Positions 1 to 8,132 of a DNA stretch of 35,541 nt are shown here, piece after piece. The DNA comes from Methylobacterium sp. UNC378MF (GTDB lineage Bacteria; Pseudomonadota; Alphaproteobacteria; Rhizobiales; Beijerinckiaceae). A model generated the notes under the pieces. That model did not search any database. It saw only the letters and a program-made list of their open reading frames with translations, and was not told the DNA's origin. Position 1 is the first letter of the stretch; each line of letters starts with the position of its first letter. The position numbers were made by a program, and so were the translations under genes. The stretch covers positions 1 through 35,541 of the forward strand of contig NZ_FMWU01000042.1 in the NCBI RefSeq assembly GCF_900103195.1, given 5' to 3'.

Positions 1-707
1 AGGATCGCCTCGACGTCGTTCTCGAAGGAGCCGTCGGCGATCGACGACTTTGTCGTGTGGACCTTGGCGCCGCCGAGTTCCTCGGCGGTCACGACCTCGT
101 TGGTGACCGTCTTCACCACGTCGGGGCCGGTCACGAACATGTAGCTCGTGTCGCGGACCATGAAGATGAAGTCGGTCATGGCCGGCGAGTAGACGTCGCC
201 GCCCGCGCACGGTCCCATGATCACCGAGATCTGCGGGATGACGCCGGAGGCCATGACGTTGCGGCGGAAGACCTCGCCGTAGCCGCCGAGCGCGGCGACG
301 CCCTCCTGGATGCGGGCGCCGCCGGCATCGAAGATGCCGATGATCGGGGCGCGCATCTTGAGCGCCATGTCCTGGACCTTCACGATCTTCTGGGCATGCG
401 CCTCCGACAGGGAGCCGCCGAACACGGTGAAGTCCTTGGAGAACAGGAAGACGGTGCGGCCGTTGATGGTGCCCCAGCCGGTGACGACGCCGTCGCCGGG
501 GATCTTCTGCTTCTCCATGCCGAAATCGGTGGAGCGGTGCTGCACGAACATGTCGAATTCCTCGAACGACCCGTGGTCGAGGAGGAGTTCGATCCGCTCG
601 CGCGCCGTGAGCTTGCCGCGCTTGTGCTGCGCCTCGACGCGCTTCTCGCCGCCTCCGAGACGGGCCTGCGCCCGACGCTGGTCGAGGAGGGCCACGATCT
701 CACGCAT
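1..707 (-). CDS. pccB: Propionyl-CoA carboxylase beta (carboxyltransferase) subunit, partial
   Basis: This frame stays open from an ATG at 707 to the left edge, giving the first 235 residues. The protein is the carboxyltransferase half of the biotin-dependent carboxylase that turns propionyl-CoA and bicarbonate into methylmalonyl-CoA; in methylotrophs this feeds the ethylmalonyl-CoA pathway. Visible signatures are the N-terminal block ending in KLTARERIELLLD, the block FGMEKQKIPGDGVVTG, the acyl-CoA-binding stretch FDAGGARIQEG, and MGPCAGGDVYSPA. No stop or frameshift interrupts it. The family is about 510 residues long, so roughly the C-terminal 275 residues lie outside the window. An acetyl-CoA carboxylase beta chain is less likely, because the N-terminal block matches PccB. 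It is a bicarbonate consumer close to a bicarbonate importer (dabAB). Confidence 0.93.
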   Translation of the reverse strand, partial: MREIVALLDQRRAQARLGGGEKRVEAQHKRGKLTARERIELLLDHGSFEEFDMFVQHRSTDFGMEKQKIPGDGVVTGWGTINGRTVFLFSKDFTVFGGSLSEAHAQKIVKVQDMALKMRAPIIGIFDAGGARIQEGVAALGGYGEVFRRNVMASGVIPQISVIMGPCAGGDVYSPAMTDFIFMVRDTSYMFVTGPDVVKTVTNEVVTAEELGGAKVHTTKSSIADGSFENDVEAI

Positions 708-803
708 GTCTCATCGCCCGCATCTCGAGATACTCATTCGGTTCGACGGATCTGCCCCCGCGCCGCGATGACGTCCGGCCAATCGCTTCGCCTTGAAGGC
801 GCA

Positions 804-1061
804 TTAGAACATCAGATCGAGTTCGCGTGAGATGTCCTGAAGGTAGCGCTCAATCTTCAGGCGACTCAGATTGTCTTGGCATTCGACGATGATCTTCGAA
901 CGAAACCCTCGTGCGTGCATGTGCCGTAGAAATCGCTCTGCAAGAATGCAAATTTCGCGATTGTTTCCAGCGGAAGTGCGAACCTCAACGTCGCCAACAA
1001 GGAAGCGCACTGTCGGCTCGAGGCGGTTCGCTCCACCCAGGTCGTCGTAGGGCAAGGCCAC
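804..1061 (-). CDS. Small hypothetical protein, 85 residues
   Basis: I do not recognise this family. The frame starts with GTG at 1061 behind a strong GAGGAGG ribosome binding site with a five-base gap, and that site overlaps the stop codon (1072-1074) of an upstream reading frame. The 85-residue product is mixed alpha/beta in pattern, with alternating hydrophobics (VRFLVGDVEV), a helix-like AERFLRHMHARG, and a charged C-terminal half (LKIERYLQDISRELDLMF). No signal peptide or membrane segment is seen. Codons are less G/C-biased at third positions than in neighbouring genes, suggesting acquired DNA. The good ribosome binding site argues for a real gene, but there is no functional clue beyond co-transcription with the decayed frame before it. 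Confidence 0.55.
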   Translation of the reverse strand: MALPYDDLGGANRLEPTVRFLVGDVEVRTSAGNNREICILAERFLRHMHARGFRSKIIVECQDNLSRLKIERYLQDISRELDLMF

Positions 1062-1071
1062 ACCGGCCTCC

Positions 1072-1167
1072 TCAGCGCTTCAGCGAGCCGAGCTCGTACG
1101 CGTTCTTCACGTTCGTCAGTCCGTATTCAGAAGGATTGTCTATGCGAATGCGTAGAGGGTAACAAAT
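1072..1167 (-). pseudogene. C-terminal remnant of a gene preceding the 85-residue ORF
   Basis: On the minus strand, a short frame with no usable ATG/GTG at its beginning ends at a TGA (1072-1074) that overlaps the next gene's ribosome binding site. Its last residues (DNPSEYGLTNVKNAYELG and on to a Lys-Arg end) look protein-like rather than random. The arrangement is that of the last codons of an upstream operon partner whose 5' part has been lost. It is too short for any family assignment. Confidence 0.25.
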
Positions 1168-1209
1168 TCAAATATTGCTGCGAATCGTTCGCTTCGGTAA
1201 ATACGGGGG

Positions 1210-2115
1210 ATGACGGCTCTGAACTACCACCACTTGCGCCTGTTCCACCGCATCGCGCACGAGGGTAGCCTCACTCGGGCCGCAGAGTTCCTGAACCTGT
1301 CGCAGTCCGCCCTGTCCGTTCAGTTGCAGAAGCTCGAGCAGCAGCTCGGACACGATCTGTTCGAACGTCGCGGCAAGAAGCTGATCCTGACAGAGGCTGG
1401 CCGCATCGCGCTCGACTACGCCGACACAGTCTTCGAGACGGGCGATGAGCTGATCAAGGTTCTACAGGGGCGGCCCCGCACGGCTCAGCACGTACTGCGC
1501 GTCGGCGCGCTGACGACGCTGTCACGCAATTTCCAGCTCGCGTTTCTCCGGCCGCTGATCGGACGGCCGGATGTCGAGCTCGTGCTCCGCTCGGGCACGA
1601 TGCACGACCTCCTGACCCAGCTCGAGATGCACAGCCTCGATGTCGTCCTCGCGACCATTGCGGTCCGGCGGGATGCAGCCACCGACCTGCACAGCCACCT
1701 CATCGCGGAGCAGCCGGTCAGCCTGGTGGGGCGGCCCAGGCCGGATGGGGAGCTGCTCCGCTTCCCGGAAGCTCTCCGGACCGTCCCAGTGATGCTACCC
1801 AGCCTCGACAGCGAGATCCGGGTGGCGCTCGACCGCGTGCTGTCACTGTGGGGCATCCATCCGATCATCCAGGCCGAGGTCGACGACATGGCCATGCTCC
1901 GGCTACTGGCGCGCGAGGGCGACGGCGTCGCGGTCGTTCCCCCCATCGTCGTGCAGGACGAACTCAATGCGGGCCTGCTGATCGAGCACTGCCGCATTCC
2001 GGACGTGACGGAACGCTTCTACGCGATCATCCAGACCAGACGCTTCCCCAACCCGCTGCTGCGCGAGCTGGTCACCGTGAACGGATCGCTGCCTGGGGCG
2101 TCCGACGCTGGGTGA
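1210..2115 (+). CDS. LysR-family regulator next to dabAB
   Basis: A 301-residue DNA-binding regulator. The N-terminal winged helix-turn-helix spans about residues 1-62 (GSLTRAAEFLNLSQSALS is the recognition region). A type-2 periplasmic-binding-like effector domain follows from about residue 90. The N-terminus resembles the NhaR/CbbR-like LysR branch often found beside inorganic-carbon transport genes. The gene converges on dabA with a 45-base gap, so it probably activates dabBA in response to a metabolite or CO2 supply; that role is inferred from position. The ATG at 1210 has only a G-rich stretch (GGGGG) as ribosome binding site. The preceding 60 bases are AT-rich and contain an interrupted ATTC/GAAT repeat (1166-1185), a possible autoregulatory site. 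Confidence 0.88.
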   Translation: MTALNYHHLRLFHRIAHEGSLTRAAEFLNLSQSALSVQLQKLEQQLGHDLFERRGKKLILTEAGRIALDYADTVFETGDELIKVLQGRPRTAQHVLRVGALTTLSRNFQLAFLRPLIGRPDVELVLRSGTMHDLLTQLEMHSLDVVLATIAVRRDAATDLHSHLIAEQPVSLVGRPRPDGELLRFPEALRTVPVMLPSLDSEIRVALDRVLSLWGIHPIIQAEVDDMAMLRLLAREGDGVAVVPPIVVQDELNAGLLIEHCRIPDVTERFYAIIQTRRFPNPLLRELVTVNGSLPGASDAG

Positions 2116-2160
2116 GGTGGCGGCGATCCGGAACCGGCTCGGCGACGTGGGCAGCGCGCC

Positions 2161-4587
2161 TTATACAGCGGCTCTCAGTGGTGAGTCCGAGGCGACATTT
2201 GGTGCCCCGGCCGAGCCGGTCCATTGCAGGTCACCGGCGTAGCGCCACGCCATCCGACCGTCCTGGTCGAGCGCGAACAGGTGCAGCCAGCGATTGTCGA
2301 ACAGGGCACGTACCTCAGCGTGTCGCTTCAAGATGTCGGTGATCGCCTCGCGCGGCGCCTCGATGCACACCGCCAACCGGAGGGGCTCGTGGGCGTACCG
2401 CTCGCCATCGTGCACGGATTGTTGGGCGAGGCCACCGCGCAGGGGGCCGCTGTTCCCCTCCAAGACTCCGATGCCACCTGTGATGTTGTGCAGGAGCTTG
2501 TTACCGCAGCCGAACAGCTCAGGCGCGACGGTCGAGCCATAGTACTGGAGGCTGATCCAGCTCGCCACGACCACCGGCGCAGTGAGGATCAGCTCAAGCA
2601 CGCCAAAGCCGGTGTCCTGCCGCCACGCGTACTCATGCAGGAAGGCGCGCCCGCCGAGCGGTTTGCCCGCCGTGCGGTGACGTGGCGCGGCGATGAAGGC
2701 GCTGCAGCCGGCCAACCCCCATTCGGGGCGCGTCTCGGCCCAGTCACGGCTACGGCGCACGACAGAACGGCCGTCCGAGGCGCGCGGCAGGCGCAGGACC
2801 CGTTCGCCGCGAGCGATCGTTGCTGCCGCTGCAAGCCAAGCCCTCACACGCGCGAGGTTCTGCGGCTCGACCGGGCGCGGGAGATCGTCCGCGTAGAGAG
2901 TTACCTCATCCGTCGTCGTGTCGTGGAGTGCTGCAAGGAAGACCGTATCGGGCGGTACGTTCAGGCCGCGGTCTTGGAGCGCGATCCGCACCTCCGCGTC
3001 GTTGAGAAGCTGCGCCAGCAGCCGGGCGTTCACCTCGCCCGAGTATCCCCCGCACGCCCCGCAATGCAGCGCGCTCGCGTGCGGATTGTTGACGACGTTC
3101 GCCCCGTGGCCGACGAGCAGCACGACGGGTGCGTAATCCATCGTCAGCGACATCGCGCGCAGAACGCTCGACGCGATCGCGACCCTGGATGTCAGGTTGA
3201 GCGCAGGATCGAGACGCGGCGCGGGCTCGCCGCGCGTCGGCGTCCGGGTCAGGCCGAGTGAGTCGCTCACGAGCTTACCGAGATAAAGGGGCCCGGCTGC
3301 CTCGACGAAGGCGAAAGAGGATACTGCCGCTTGTCGGAAGCGGCCCCAGGCGCGGCGCGAACGGGCTGCGACACGGGCGGCCTGATCCGCACTCGCGGCG
3401 GCAGGGCCGCCAGCGCAGGTATGCAGGCTCGGGTTCAAGAGGACCGGCAGCCGCCGTTCCTCGACGTCCGACGCGAACGGGCGATGCGCGGCCGGCAAAC
3501 CGAAGAAGCCCGCGAAGCCCAGGGTGCGGATGCCGGGATCCAGGCTCTCCAGGGCACGGCGGAAGACCTCAGACCTAACATCGATGCAGAACGCCGCCTG
3601 CAAGACCGGGCGTCCGCCCGCGGCAACCGGTGGAGCATCGGCGAGGCTCGCGGCGAGCGCGCGTTGCGCGGCACGCTCCGCGGCGTCCTGCAGAATGCTG
3701 TCGATGACTTGGTCACGCGTCGGCTGAGCAGGGGTCGCGTGCTCGGCCGCGGCGGCTGCCCAGGCGTCCCCGATCCGCTCCTCGTAGCGGGCGAACAGAG
3801 CCTCCTCCCAGATCACCCGGATGGCCAGCAGGTCCCTCAGGATCCCGTCAGATCCGCCGGCGAGTTCCGATTGCCACAGCCTGTAGCGGGCATACTGGGC
3901 CCAGCCGCCGAGTGACAGCAGCATCTGGTGGAAGTAGCTCTCAAGCGCATCCGGGCTGAGACCGAGCTTGGCCGTTGCCCGGGCCAGGGCAGGCAGCGTT
4001 CCGTCGGGCACATCCGAGACGTGTCGCGCGAAACCGCTCAAGCCGGCGATCTCGGGGGTCAAGTCGTGGATGGCCCAGGACCGCCAGAGCGCGAGGGCGC
4101 TTCCGCCGGACGGAGCGGCCCAGTGGGCTTGCCCCTCATCGAAGTAGCCGGCCGCCCAGGCGGTGAACCGGTCGGCGATCAGGCTTGGCCAGTCGGTTCC
4201 GGAGACGGCCGCGCAGAGCGAGGCCATTGTCGGCACAGCTCTGACCGGCTGCCCATCCGAACCTAATGCCACCTTGAGCGCGGCGAGGTCGGCGGGATGC
4301 AGGGCAGCGGGCGCATCCGCCAGAGCCTCCTGAAGATCCTCGTCCGTAATCGACCCGGACGCGATCCTGTCGCGGTACCAGCTCCGCGGCATGGTCACCG
4401 CTGCGCCAGCCGCCCGCGCCAGCTGCGCTGCGGCGGCCCAGAGCGGCTCGCCGGTGTGCCCGAGGAACGGGTTGACCGCGACGCTCGAAGCCAGCGGCCA
4501 GAGGGGCGGGATGCGCCGGCCTGCGGCATCGGCCGCGGCTCTCACGCGCTCGTGGGATGTCGGGAGGGAATGGACGATCTCGATCAT
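2161..4587 (-). CDS. dabA: Inorganic carbon transporter subunit DabA (DUF2309/UPF0753)
   Basis: Cytoplasmic subunit of the DAB pump, which hydrates CO2 vectorially and so accumulates bicarbonate using an ion gradient supplied through DabB. The 808-residue protein carries the beta-carbonic-anhydrase-like zinc site: Cys334 and Asp336 in FCIDVRSE, then His494 in VGHGANVV and Cys509 in HCGACGG. The 15-residue His-Cys spacing equals that of the Halothiobacillus protein (H524/C539). I chose the ATG at 4587 because it has GGAG eight bases upstream and lies 19 bases after the dabB stop. An in-frame extension to 4635 would overlap dabB without gain. The gene is the second of a two-gene operon with dabB. 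All zinc ligands are intact, so it should be functional. Confidence 0.94.
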   Translation of the reverse strand: MIEIVHSLPTSHERVRAAADAAGRRIPPLWPLASSVAVNPFLGHTGEPLWAAAAQLARAAGAAVTMPRSWYRDRIASGSITDEDLQEALADAPAALHPADLAALKVALGSDGQPVRAVPTMASLCAAVSGTDWPSLIADRFTAWAAGYFDEGQAHWAAPSGGSALALWRSWAIHDLTPEIAGLSGFARHVSDVPDGTLPALARATAKLGLSPDALESYFHQMLLSLGGWAQYARYRLWQSELAGGSDGILRDLLAIRVIWEEALFARYEERIGDAWAAAAAEHATPAQPTRDQVIDSILQDAAERAAQRALAASLADAPPVAAGGRPVLQAAFCIDVRSEVFRRALESLDPGIRTLGFAGFFGLPAAHRPFASDVEERRLPVLLNPSLHTCAGGPAAASADQAARVAARSRRAWGRFRQAAVSSFAFVEAAGPLYLGKLVSDSLGLTRTPTRGEPAPRLDPALNLTSRVAIASSVLRAMSLTMDYAPVVLLVGHGANVVNNPHASALHCGACGGYSGEVNARLLAQLLNDAEVRIALQDRGLNVPPDTVFLAALHDTTTDEVTLYADDLPRPVEPQNLARVRAWLAAAATIARGERVLRLPRASDGRSVVRRSRDWAETRPEWGLAGCSAFIAAPRHRTAGKPLGGRAFLHEYAWRQDTGFGVLELILTAPVVVASWISLQYYGSTVAPELFGCGNKLLHNITGGIGVLEGNSGPLRGGLAQQSVHDGERYAHEPLRLAVCIEAPREAITDILKRHAEVRALFDNRWLHLFALDQDGRMAWRYAGDLQWTGSAGAPNVASDSPLRAAV

Positions 4588-4606
4588 CGTGGGATCTCCG
4601 AACGGG

Positions 4607-6166
4607 TCAGGAAGCGCTGCGCAGCGACCAGCCACCGATCAGCCGGTCGAAAGCCGCGTTGGCGTAGAGGCCGTTAGCGAGGTGGACCCGCAGCCCGGTC
4701 GCGGCGGGGTGATAGGCCCATAGCGGGAACATCGCCTGCAGAACCGCGACGAGGCCGAAGCTGAGCAGGGCCAGGATGATCAAGGCCCATTCCAGCGCCC
4801 CTGGCGGGGGTGCAGGCGGCAGCACGCCCGCGGTCAGGTGGATCGCGACAGCCTGGAGGGCGAAGTAACCGAGCGAGGTCGCGACCGCGTAGGCCGCGGT
4901 GCGCCGGGTCAGCGCCCGGGGTGCCGTGTCGGCGAAGCCTTGAGCCAGCATGTAGGCGACGCCGAAGATCAGGATGGCGCCGAGAGCGACGGCCTGAGGC
5001 GACTTGTGCGGTAGCCCGAAGGCGAAGCCGACGACGGCGAAGATGAGGAGGGCGGAGAGGAAGGCGCGCGCGACGGCCCCTGCGCCGGGTATGGCGACCG
5101 ACCCGGGACGGCGGATCGCCGCGACCGCCTCAACGGCGCCGCCCGAGGCCAGGAACGCGTGGGCCTTGTAGAGCGAGTGCGCTACGATGTGCAGCAGCGC
5201 GAGCGGGAACAGGGCCAGCCCGCACTCGAAGGTCATGAAGCCCATCTGAGCGACCGTCGACCACGCCAGCGCGGTCTTCACGGAGGGCTGGGTCAGCATG
5301 ACCATGCTGCCGAACAGGGCCGTGAAACCGCCGACGGCGACGAGAACCGCGAGCACGCCCGGGGCGAGGAGAAGGACGTCGGCGAATCGGATGAGCAGGA
5401 ACCCGCCCGCGTTGATCACGCCGGCGTGGAGCAGGGCGGAGACCGGCGTCGGCGTCTCCATGACCTCGGTCAGCCAGCCATGGGTCGGGAACTGAGCAGA
5501 CTTGAGCAGGGCGGAGACCGCGAGCAGGCCGGCGGCGGCGGTGGCGAGGCTCCCGCCCTCGCCGGCCCGGGCAGCCCCGAGGATCTGCCCGATGTCGCTC
5601 GTGCCGTAGGCTATGCTCAGCAGCGCGGCCGCGACGATCAGGGCAAGGTTGCCGAGCCGTGCGGTGATGAACTTCTTGCGCGCGGCGCGGCGCGCCCCGG
5701 GACGCTCGCGGTAGAAGACCAGCAAGCGATGGAGGAACAGGCTGGTCGCGATCCACGAGGCGACGAGTTGGACGAGGTTGCCGGCTGTGACGAGGAGCAG
5801 CACCGCCGCGAGCGTGAGGCAGAGCCAGCCGGTAAACGCGCCCTGCCGATCCTCGCCGTCGAGGTAAGTCGATGCGTACCGCAGCACGATCCAGCCGATG
5901 AACGTGACGAGGACAAGCATGGTGATGCTGACCGCGTCCACGCGTGTGGAGAGACCTGCGCTGTAAAGCCCGACTAGGGATCCAGTACCGGATCCTGACG
6001 CCGCTAGCATACCGGCGCAGATGACAGCGATAGCGAGTGCGGCAAGGGCTGACATCTCGGCGAGCCGGAGTACGGCTCGGGGGCGACGTCCTGGTTTTGA
6101 GAAGCAGGCGGCCGCGCCCGCGAACAGCGCTGCGGGCGCGAGCAGGGGCAGGTCGAGCAAGAGCAC
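4607..6166 (-). CDS. dabB: Inorganic carbon transporter subunit DabB (NuoL/MrpA-like)
   Basis: Membrane partner of DabA: a proton-conducting-antiporter-type protein of 519 residues related to NuoL, thought to couple cation flow to CO2 hydration. It is made of many hydrophobic helices. The family core is plain in HGWLTEVMETPTPVSALLHAG followed by INAGGFLLIRFADVLLL, and in ALAWSTVAQMGFMTFECGL. The start is GTG at 6166, placed by a GAGGAGG ribosome binding site five bases upstream. A longer frame reaching 6307 would add a non-hydrophobic, AT-rich tail that is really promoter DNA. The gene precedes dabA by 19 bases on the same strand. A plain NADH dehydrogenase subunit is excluded by the dabA partner and the lack of other nuo genes. 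Confidence 0.92.
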   Translation of the reverse strand: MLLLDLPLLAPAALFAGAAACFSKPGRRPRAVLRLAEMSALAALAIAVICAGMLAASGSGTGSLVGLYSAGLSTRVDAVSITMLVLVTFIGWIVLRYASTYLDGEDRQGAFTGWLCLTLAAVLLLVTAGNLVQLVASWIATSLFLHRLLVFYRERPGARRAARKKFITARLGNLALIVAAALLSIAYGTSDIGQILGAARAGEGGSLATAAAGLLAVSALLKSAQFPTHGWLTEVMETPTPVSALLHAGVINAGGFLLIRFADVLLLAPGVLAVLVAVGGFTALFGSMVMLTQPSVKTALAWSTVAQMGFMTFECGLALFPLALLHIVAHSLYKAHAFLASGGAVEAVAAIRRPGSVAIPGAGAVARAFLSALLIFAVVGFAFGLPHKSPQAVALGAILIFGVAYMLAQGFADTAPRALTRRTAAYAVATSLGYFALQAVAIHLTAGVLPPAPPPGALEWALIILALLSFGLVAVLQAMFPLWAYHPAATGLRVHLANGLYANAAFDRLIGGWSLRSAS

Positions 6167-6219
6167 GGAATCCTCCTCAAGAGCTGCTTTGGCTGCGAGG
6201 AGTCGTACTGGAGCCGGCG

Positions 6220-6275
6220 ATTTTAGGAAAATATATTGTGTGCTACAAAATGTTTTATAAAATGCATGAAACGAC
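6220..6275 (-). promoter_or_regulatory. AT-rich promoter region of dabBA
   Basis: About 55 bases of strongly AT-rich DNA just upstream of dabB stand out from the GC-rich surroundings. They include the self-complementary TTTTATAAAA and two direct AAAATG copies (on the plus strand) spaced 13 bases apart. This is where the dabBA promoter and a binding site for the neighbouring LysR regulator would be expected. Exact -35/-10 boxes cannot be assigned with confidence. Confidence 0.4.
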
Positions 6276-6364
6276 CGAGTGAACAGGATTGGCGCGAATG
6301 GAGCCAAGAGCAGGTGGCTCCCATCCGAGGCACGTTATCATTGTCGGCGGAGAAGGCTGCGTCG

Positions 6365-7228
6365 TCACGGATTGCACGCAGGACATGAGTTTACCGGTGC
6401 CCGGCTCAACCCGTCGCTTCGCGGTCGTACCTCCTGATGCGCGCAGGCGGCGCATCCGAATACATCGGCCGCGTCCATCTCCGTTGCTTCGCCGCAAGCC
6501 TCGCAGATCAGACCACCGCGCGTCCCTGTACGGCCGAAGCCTGGCGCGGCACACTTCGGACATGGGCTTGCCAGGCGCTGCGCGATGCGTTCTGCGCGTA
6601 CATTCAGACTGTGCACGCGGGTCGGATTGAGATGAGCTCGCATGTCGGCTTCCAGGCGCGCCAGACCGTCCGGCGAGGCGGCTGCAGCGTCTCGAACGGC
6701 CACCTGCCGGTCAGCCTGAGAGATGACCCCTTTGGTCATGGCCAGGAGCGGGTCGTCCGGGTTCGGGCGAACGATCAGGCCATGAGACGGAAGCCATCCT
6801 GCTTCAGGAAAGGTCCGGCATCGCCGTTTGGCGCAAGGACGTGATGCGCGAAGTTCGGCGCCTCAGCCAGAGACTCTCGTGAACCACCAAGCCGCGTTGT
6901 TCGTCGACCAGGACCAGCAGCTCCATGCCCGCCGGAAGAACGGCACAGCCGGGTGCGGGCCGAAGGTGCCCTCGCCGGCGAGCCCGAGCGGTAGACCTGC
7001 CGCACGCATGCCGAGCCGCGCCTTGCGCAGGGCGACTTCGAGCATGGCAGCACGTCTCGGTATCTCACCCGGGAAGGTTCCGAGCTGATCCGGGTCGAGA
7101 TTCATCGTGGGCTTGAGAGCGAGCCCGAGGTGATCAAACATGGGGCGCGCGATGGCGCGTTCCTTACCGTGCATGGTAGCGACCAGGGCCGAAGCATCGC
7201 GGTAGAGCGCAGCAGTCGATATGCGCAT
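6365..7228 (-). pseudogene. DUF6671 protein gene broken by frameshifts
   Basis: Three consecutive minus-strand frames together reproduce one DUF6671-like protein. The first (from 7228) gives AALYRDASALVATMHGKERA through GEGTFGPHPAVPFF. At about 6920 a base appears to be missing and the next frame continues ELLVLVDEQRGLVVHE. A second shift near 6870 leads to ESLAEAPNFAHHVLA. A third near 6785 leads to HGLIVRPNPDD and then the C-terminal part. That part has LEADMRAHLNPTR and a zinc-ribbon-like set of cysteines (CPKCAAPGF, CEACGEATE, CAAC, CPAC), and it ends at 6365. Three shifts make sequencing error an unlikely sole cause. The function of the intact family is not known to me. Confidence 0.8.
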
Positions 7229-8132
7229 TGTCCCAGTTCTTTAGCTGCAACGAAACGGACGGGAGGGCCTAGTGAATACGGTGCAAATCGTCGCTCTGAT
7301 CCTTTCGCCCTTGGCTTGGCTGCTTCTTGCGGGTGAGCCGTCACGGAGCACAACGAGGCGGCGTCGGAGAAGCGTTCGCCGAGGCGGTTATGTAGAAGGA
7401 CTCGAGCGGGCAGTTCCGAGAGGTCACTCATGGAGGCGGCATTCTGAACAAGGTGGCTCTGATTCAACGGCTGAGGCGCATCGAGCGGAGATGCGCGGCC
7501 GAAGGGCTTCTTGAGATTACCTCAGTAGTTGGTCAGGCTTCTTTCGCCTCGGCACTGACCGCGGCTAATAAAGCCGTTGCCGCAACGATCTCGGTCCGAA
7601 GCGGCCGAATGGGCCGCAAACACCATCAGGCAAAGATAGTCTGTTCGGCGCGAGCGTCGCGAGCAGCTGCTCGCTTGTGCGCTGTGCATTTCTCCGTAAC
7701 TTTCCCTTAAGCGACCGAATCGGGCAGGCACCTGCGACGCTCTACGTCCGCTCAGGAGGTGCGTCCGAAGGGCCGCGAATGACCGGGATGGACGCGAAGC
7801 CGTCGGCTGGGATTGGCCGTAAGCGGAATGGCTGCACTTGAGCAGGCCGACCGGAAAAGCAGACAGACTTCTCGCGACCGAGTATTTGTGAAAACGGAAA
7901 CGCATGCCGAAATCGTAGAACAAACTCCTGCGTGGTAAGCGTGAAGCCCCGCCGGAAGTCGACTCTGACGCGGTTTAGACCTCTATTTCGGCGCCCGCTC
8001 AGGTAATTCTTGGGAAGATCCTTATATCGGCTCTGCGTTTTCACACATTCTCGACCCATCGCGGTCATTCCCGCGACGCCCCTGCTCTCTGCACGCTGCC
8101 GCAGTAGGCATCGGCCGTTCGGGATCTACGGG
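7229..8132. other. Gene-free, eroded intergenic stretch
   Basis: About 900 bases without a convincing gene. Minus-strand frames of 108 and 133 codons lie here, but they lack ribosome binding sites, have low-complexity Arg/Ser-rich composition and overlap each other. Base composition is more mixed than in flanking genes. Together with the broken gene beside it, this looks like decaying DNA after an old insertion or deletion. I see no RNA gene, riboswitch or clear terminator. Confidence 0.5.

Noticed and set aside
789..801. Small hairpin CGCCTTGAAGGCG after the 85-residue ORF as a terminator
   Set aside because: Stem is only four to five pairs and no T-run follows on either strand.
57..830. 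Long plus-strand open frame over the left edge
   Set aside because: It is antisense to pccB, whose own frame has strong family signatures; the plus-strand product is His/Asp/Gly-rich with no recognisable domain.
7522..8068. Minus-strand ORFs of 133 and 108 codons as genes
   Set aside because: They overlap each other in different frames, lack ribosome binding sites and show Arg/Ser-rich composition typical of non-coding DNA.
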